DNA from: Deltaproteobacteria bacterium | GTDB taxonomy: Bacteria > Bdellovibrionota > Bdellovibrionia > JABDDW01 | Assembly (NCBI GenBank): GCA_013287405.1 | Contig: JABDDW010000033.1 | Coordinates: forward strand, 4,780-16,372 | Length of the DNA stretch: 11,593 nucleotides | Direction: 5' to 3' | In this document: positions 6,295 to 11,593 of the stretch, piece after piece | Position numbering within the stretch: the stretch's first letter is position 1 | Layout of the letters: each line of letters starts with the position of its first letter | The notes under the pieces: generated by a model | The model's input: the letters and a program-made list of their open reading frames with translations, nothing else | Told to the model about the DNA's origin: nothing | Database searches by the model: none | Made by a program: the position numbers and the translations under genes

Positions 6295-6300
6295 CTCCTT

Positions 6301-6651
6301 TTAAGGGGGTAGGTTTACAAAGTCGACTAAAACAGAATGAACAGTTTTAAGTTTTACCTCGTCTAGTCGCTGAAGCATGTTGATGCACTCACCCTTAAGT
6401 TCCAGGGTTGGAATAGGCCGACCCCGCATGTACTCCTCATATTCTTCCATTGTGTACGCATAGGCATTGAGAAACTGCTTTAGTCTCAATTTGGAAATAT
6501 CCATGCGACCCGTTTCATAGTGGCCAATGGCCGACTCAGAACAGTGCATCTTTTCGCTGACATTTCGTTGCGAAATGTTCCGCGAAAGACGCATAAACCT
6601 GATTATTTTTGCTTGCCTTGTTATTCTTTTTTCATTCGCTCGTTTTCCCAT
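6301..6651 (-). CDS. XRE-family HTH transcriptional regulator
   Basis: 116 aa. Residues about 16-50 form a Cro/C1-type helix-turn-helix (ISQRNVSEKMHCSESAIGHY, then ETGRMDIS), with the typical recognition-helix end HYETGR. After the HTH, helices with MEEYEEYM and a C-terminal LQRLDEVKLKTVHSVLVDFV probably mediate dimerisation. The N-terminus is basic. The start at ATG 6651 has only a weak GAGAG upstream, inside an inverted repeat. It is convergent with the DUF3560 gene and probably regulates itself or that neighbouring unit. Confidence 0.93.
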   Translation of the reverse strand: MGKRANEKRITRQAKIIRFMRLSRNISQRNVSEKMHCSESAIGHYETGRMDISKLRLKQFLNAYAYTMEEYEEYMRGRPIPTLELKGECINMLQRLDEVKLKTVHSVLVDFVNLPP

Positions 6652-6652
6652 A

Positions 6653-6698
6653 AGCGTTTCTCTCTTTCTTTAAAGGTGAAACGCTCTTTGATTTTCAA
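6653..6698 (-). promoter_or_regulatory. Promoter and inverted-repeat operator of the XRE gene
   Basis: On the minus strand, TTGAAA (6698-6693), an 18-base spacer and TTTAAA (6674-6669) form a plausible promoter with a very short 5' UTR. An 8-bp inverted repeat GAAACGCT (6678-6685) and AGCGTTTC (6653-6660) puts one arm between the boxes and the other between the start site and the ATG. That suits autorepression by the XRE protein. The transcript could also form a hairpin covering the weak ribosome binding site. Confidence 0.55.
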
Positions 6699-6703
6699 GC
6701 TTC

Positions 6704-6772
6704 GTGTCTAGACCTACCCTAATCAACACATCGAAACCTGAAATGTTTCAGCAGGCTAGGGGATCTAGACAC
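6704..6772. repeat. Long imperfect inverted repeat
   Basis: The left arm GTGTCTAGAcctACCCTA (6704-6721) and the right arm TAGGGGATCTAGACAC (6757-6772) are inverted copies with a small gap. The spacer carries a further palindrome, CTGAAA-TG-TTTCAG (6738-6751). No T tract follows, so it is not a typical terminator. It may be an operator, a recombination site or the remnant of a small element. Confidence 0.8.
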
Positions 6773-6806
6773 AAAAATGACTGATTTTTGAAGCAACTTT
6801 TCAACA

Positions 6807-6835
6807 AAGACCACGCCAAGACCAAACAAAGACCA
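6807..6835. repeat. Three AAGACCA motifs at 11-base spacing
   Basis: AAGACCA occurs at 6807, 6818 and 6829, exactly one helical turn apart on the same face of the DNA. The 11-base period is not a multiple of three, so coding does not explain it. Possible roles are a protein-binding array or an iteron-like site. Confidence 0.7.
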
Positions 6836-6841
6836 AAATAT

Positions 6842-6866
6842 GTGATGCTCGGTGATACCGGGTGAT
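6842..6866. repeat. Three GTGAT motifs at 10-base spacing
   Basis: GTGAT occurs at 6842, 6852 and 6862, and the last two share the longer GGTGAT. It directly follows the AAGACCA array and precedes an AT-rich stretch (6880-6960). The motif is short, so chance is less easily excluded than for the first array. Confidence 0.55.
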
Positions 6867-6956
6867 GTTGACTGACGAGCAGTTATATCGAAACTGTTCA
6901 AACCTGATTAAATTGATTCTGAATAGTTAAACGTAATGCAGCACTTAGATTAGACG

Positions 6957-6990
6957 AAAAAAAAAGCACCTTCGGGTCAACCGAAAGTGC
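6957..6990 (-). terminator. Rho-independent terminator of the tRNA operon
   Basis: On the minus strand, GCACTTTCGG, a 5-base loop and CCGAAGGTGC (one G-T pair) lead straight into nine T (6965-6957). It lies 10 bases after the 3' end of tRNA-Glu. Confidence 0.95.
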
Positions 6991-7000
6991 CTGAATATAA

Positions 7001-7076
7001 TGGCGTTCCCAATGGGATTCGAACCCATGTATCCACCGTGAAAGGGTGGTGTCCTAGGCCTCTAGACGATGGGAAC
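7001..7076 (-). tRNA. tRNA-Glu (UUC)
   Basis: 76 nt with encoded CCA. Acceptor GTTCCCA pairs with TGGGAAC, discriminator G. The anticodon loop CTTTCAC gives UUC, and the T loop TTCGAAT is standard. It closely follows the E. coli tRNA-Glu layout. It is second in a tRNA pair and its 3' end borders the accessory region. Confidence 0.97.
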
Positions 7077-7109
7077 CAACACGAGCCAGAACAAAATAAC
7101 GTTAGAGAA

Positions 7110-7186
7110 TGGTGAGCCGCGATGGACTCGAACCATCGACCCTCTCCTTAAAAGGGAGATGCTCTAACCAACTGAGCTAGCGGCCC
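7110..7186 (-). tRNA. tRNA-Lys (UUU)
   Basis: 77 nt with encoded CCA. Acceptor GGGCCGC pairs with GCGGCTC (one G-U), discriminator A. The anticodon stem TCTCC/GGAGA holds loop CTTTTAA with anticodon UUU, and the T loop reads TTCGAGT. It lies upstream of tRNA-Glu with a 33-base spacer, probably in one transcript. Confidence 0.97.
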
Positions 7187-7217
7187 AAGACCCTAACTAT
7201 GCAAATAGACACCATTG

Positions 7218-7244
7218 TTTATAGGTTCGATTTGGCTCTGTCAA
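7218..7244 (-). promoter_or_regulatory. Promoter of the tRNA-Lys/Glu operon
   Basis: On the minus strand, a consensus TTGACA (7244-7239) begins directly after the purA stop, and TATAAA (7223-7218) follows at 15 bases, a slightly short spacer. The predicted start is about 25 bases before tRNA-Lys. It would let the tRNAs be transcribed separately from purA. Confidence 0.65.
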
Positions 7245-9416
<2,172 letters not shown>

Positions 9417-9427
<11 letters not shown>

Positions 9428-10556
9428 GCAATACTTTAAGGCTTGCGCTCACTCCTCGCCCTAAATCGTTACTAAAACCGAGATCTTTTAATGTCATCTC
9501 CAATGCCGAAACCATCGACAACACATCAAAATCGCCACAGTAGCCCATATGCCCTAAGCGAAATATTTTACCTTTAAGATGATCTTGACCTCCAATAATT
9601 GTGAAGTTGTATTTTTCTTGAAGGTGTTTCACGATCTTCTCTCCGTCAATGGCCGCAGGGGCCACTACAGAAGTTATGCTATCTGATGGTGCCTTCGAAA
9701 AAAGTTCAAGTCCCATTGCTTTTACCCCTTCGCGGGTCGCGTGGGATAGGCGTTTGTGACGATCAAAAAGATGGGGGAGGGTTTCTTCCCTCATCATTTC
9801 TAAGGAAACGCGCAACCCCTGGATCAGAGATATGGGGGGAGTAAAATAAGTTTGGTTCTTCAGTTGGGCTTTTAACGACTCTTTAACGTCAAAATAGTAG
9901 CGCGGTAGTTTGGCTTGGGAATTGTGTTTTAGAGCTTTATCGCTAAAGCTGATCATGGCAAGACCTGGTGGAAGCATCAGAGCTTTTTGCGAGCCCGTTA
10001 TAACGACATCTAGATTCCACTGATCAGTTTTGATTTCGGTGATCCCGAGGGCTGTTATCGCATCTATGAGGAGAATACATTGGGGATGCCGGTGCACCAG
10101 TGAGCCGAGGTCCTTTACGGGGTGATAAACGCCCGTTGAAGTTTCACAGGCTTGGCAGAGTACCCCTTTCACATCACTGTGGCTTTCAAGGATTTTCTCA
10201 AGGGTTCCAACGGCTACAGGTTCCCCCCAGGGCACATTTATCTCGATGACTTGAAGGCCATAAGCTTTAGCTTGGTCGCTCCATCTTTCCCCAAATTTTC
10301 CGCTTTTAATGGCAACCACTTTGTCTCCAGCGGAAAAACAGTTCACAAGGGCGGCTTCCATAGCCCCACTACCCACAGAGGCCTGAAGAAGCACTTCATT
10401 TTTAGTTTGGAAAATCCACTTTAGTTGTTGGCGAACTTCTTCTAAAACAGCTTCAAACTGGCGGGTCCTATGGTGGATTATAGGTTTTGCCATTTCCAGC
10501 AAAACTCTCTCCGGGATCATTGACGGCCCAGGGGCCATTAAGTAGTATTTCATCAT
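9417..10556 (-). CDS. Class V aminotransferase (serine-glyoxylate/phosphoserine type)
   Basis: 379 aa, a PLP enzyme of the alanine/serine-glyoxylate aminotransferase group. The N-terminal APGPSMIPERVL, the HHRT motif, D165 in LLIDAITAL (pyridine nitrogen) and the Schiff-base K191 in ITGSQKALMLPPG are all in place. Placed directly before serA, it most likely converts phosphohydroxypyruvate to phosphoserine in place of a classical SerC, as proposed for similar enzymes elsewhere. Alanine-glyoxylate or serine-pyruvate transamination cannot be excluded. ATG 10556 or 10553 are equally possible, and neither has a strong Shine-Dalgarno. It is first gene of the aminotransferase-serA-purA unit. Confidence 0.88.
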
Positions 10557-10569
10557 AAGCTTAAAGGAG

Positions 10570-10597
10570 ATTATAATAACCGATGACTCGAAAGCAA
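10570..10597 (-). promoter_or_regulatory. Putative promoter of the aminotransferase-serA-purA unit
   Basis: On the minus strand, TTGCTT (10597-10592), a 16-base spacer and a perfect TATAAT (10575-10570) would start transcription only a few bases before ATG 10556, giving a nearly leaderless mRNA. The -35 box lies inside the first codons of leuS. A second, staggered TATAAT exists on the plus strand (10572-10577), so the -10 assignment is tentative. Confidence 0.45.
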
Positions 10598-11593
10598 TTT
10601 GATTACGTGCCCCAAGATATAGAACCTAAGTGGCAAAAAGAATGGGAAAGAGCCAAGCTCTTTGAAGTCGAAAACGACGCCTCCAAACCTAAGAAATTCG
10701 TTTTAGAGATGTTTCCCTATCCCTCCGGTCGTATCCATATGGGCCATGTGAGAAATTACTCCATTGGGGATGTTATGGCCCGTTATTTTCGAATGCGCGG
10801 CTACAATGTTTTGCACCCCATGGGTTGGGACGCTTTTGGCCTCCCCGCTGAAAATGCAGCTATGCAAAACAATATCCATCCCAAAAAATGGACCTACGAG
10901 AATATCGACAATATGAAAATCCAGTTTGGCAAACTGGCCATGAGCTTCGATTGGCGTAGGGAGGTCACCACCTGTGATGAGGACTATTACCGCTGGGAAC
11001 AAGTGATGTTTCTCAGGATGCTTAAAGAAGGACTGGCGTACCGGGAGAAGAGAAAACTTAATTGGTGTCCAAGTTGCCAGACGGTTTTGGCCAATGAAGA
11101 AGTGGTGGATACCTTGTGTTGGCGCTGTGATTCTGTAGTGGTTCAAAAAGAAATGGACCAGTGGTTTCTCAAAATCACTCATTACGCCGAAGAACTTTTG
11201 GCCGGAGTTGATACCTTGACCCAGTGGCCCGAGCATATTAAAACCATGCAACGCAATTGGATTGGGAAGTCCGTAGGAGCTGAGATTGATTTTGCTCTTG
11301 AAAACGATCCTAAGGTAAAAATCCGTGTTTTTACAACAAGGCCCGATACGATTTATGGAGTTTCTGCGCTGCTTCTTGCGCCCAACCACAAATGGGTGAA
11401 GAACCTCCAGTTAACGGCGGAGATTCCCGCTGATGTTTTAGACACAGAAACAACGGAAAAATTTGGTTTTTTTACTGGGCGTTACGCACTTCACCCCCTG
11501 ACGAATGATAAAATTCCGGTTTGGCTAGCCAATTTCGTTCTCACCGATTATGGCACTGGCGCCTTGATGGCTGTTCCAGCCCACGACGAAAGA
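10583..11593 (+). CDS. leuS: Leucyl-tRNA synthetase, N-terminal part, cut by window end
   Basis: 337 codons are visible and the frame is still open at the window edge. It charges tRNA-Leu with leucine in the cytoplasm. [18 protein letters not shown] contains the class I HIGH-type motif as HMGH (52-55). A zinc-type knuckle CPSC (162-165) and CWRC (179-182) follows. The editing (CP1) domain begins with TTRPDT and reaches [14 protein letters not shown] at the edge, both editing-site signatures, so proofreading is likely intact. ATG 10583 is the first possible start, since an in-frame TAA sits at 10577. AGGAG (10565-10569) lies 13 bases upstream, longer than ideal. It is divergent from the aminotransferase with a 26-base gap. 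Confidence 0.98.
   Translation, partial: MTRKQFDYVPQDIEPKWQKEWERAKLFEVENDASKPKKFVLEMFPYPSGRIHMGHVRNYSIGDVMARYFRMRGYNVLHPMGWDAFGLPAENAAMQNNIHPKKWTYENIDNMKIQFGKLAMSFDWRREVTTCDEDYYRWEQVMFLRMLKEGLAYREKRKLNWCPSCQTVLANEEVVDTLCWRCDSVVVQKEMDQWFLKITHYAEELLAGVDTLTQWPEHIKTMQRNWIGKSVGAEIDFALENDPKVKIRVFTTRPDTIYGVSALLLAPNHKWVKNLQLTAEIPADVLDTETTEKFGFFTGRYALHPLTNDKIPVWLANFVLTDYGTGALMAVPAHDER

Noticed and set aside
6719..6901. 60-codon minus-strand open frame
   Set aside because: It lies over the palindrome and phased repeats, has no ribosome binding site and no recognisable composition or family.
10703..11389. 228-codon open frame opposite leuS
   Set aside because: It is antisense to conserved leuS motifs (HMGH, CPSC, editing site), so it is a shadow of leuS codon use.

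Overview
The window joins an AT-rich accessory region (about 1-6990) to a housekeeping region (about 7000-11593). The housekeeping genes (purA, a short-form serA, a class V aminotransferase, leuS) and tRNAs with encoded CCA ends indicate a Gram-negative-type bacterium. A Bdellovibrionota or other delta-like proteobacterial lineage would fit, but that is an impression from gene content and style, not something the sequence proves.

Left part. Positions 1-248 and 4766-5013 are two direct copies of one leader module. The first 236 bases are identical, and identity resumes through the start codon after three mismatches. The module ends on a strong Shine-Dalgarno and sits directly in front of two unrelated genes: an unrecognised 201-aa protein (243-848) and a 73-aa protein (5008-5229). 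The second is followed by a DUF3560 coiled-coil protein (5287-6258). The leader can fold into a long bulged helix enclosing two hairpins. Downstream, one pyrimidine tract can pair either with an internal purine tract or with the Shine-Dalgarno itself, which is the layout of a switchable 5' UTR. Between the two copies lie a minus-strand HTH-plus-PIN pair (2499-1074) that looks like a toxin-antitoxin operon, a divergent YhaV/RelE-like protein with an unknown C-terminal half (2617-3294), and two overlapping ATP-PPi-loop paralogues of the DUF71/Dph6 family (4605-3318).

Middle. A bidirectional terminator (6266-6294) separates the DUF3560 gene from a convergent XRE regulator (6651-6301). Upstream of the regulator is about 350 bases without a gene. 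It holds an inverted repeat across the regulator's promoter, a long imperfect palindrome, and two short motifs each repeated three times at 11-base and 10-base spacing. It ends at a strong terminator for a tRNA-Lys/tRNA-Glu pair.

Right part. On the minus strand, aminotransferase, serA and purA overlap end to start and probably form one transcript for serine and AMP synthesis, with the two tRNAs behind purA under their own promoter. leuS is transcribed divergently from the aminotransferase and runs off the window. The switch from accessory to core genes lies at the 3' end of tRNA-Glu, a common integration site, but no integrase or att duplication is visible here.
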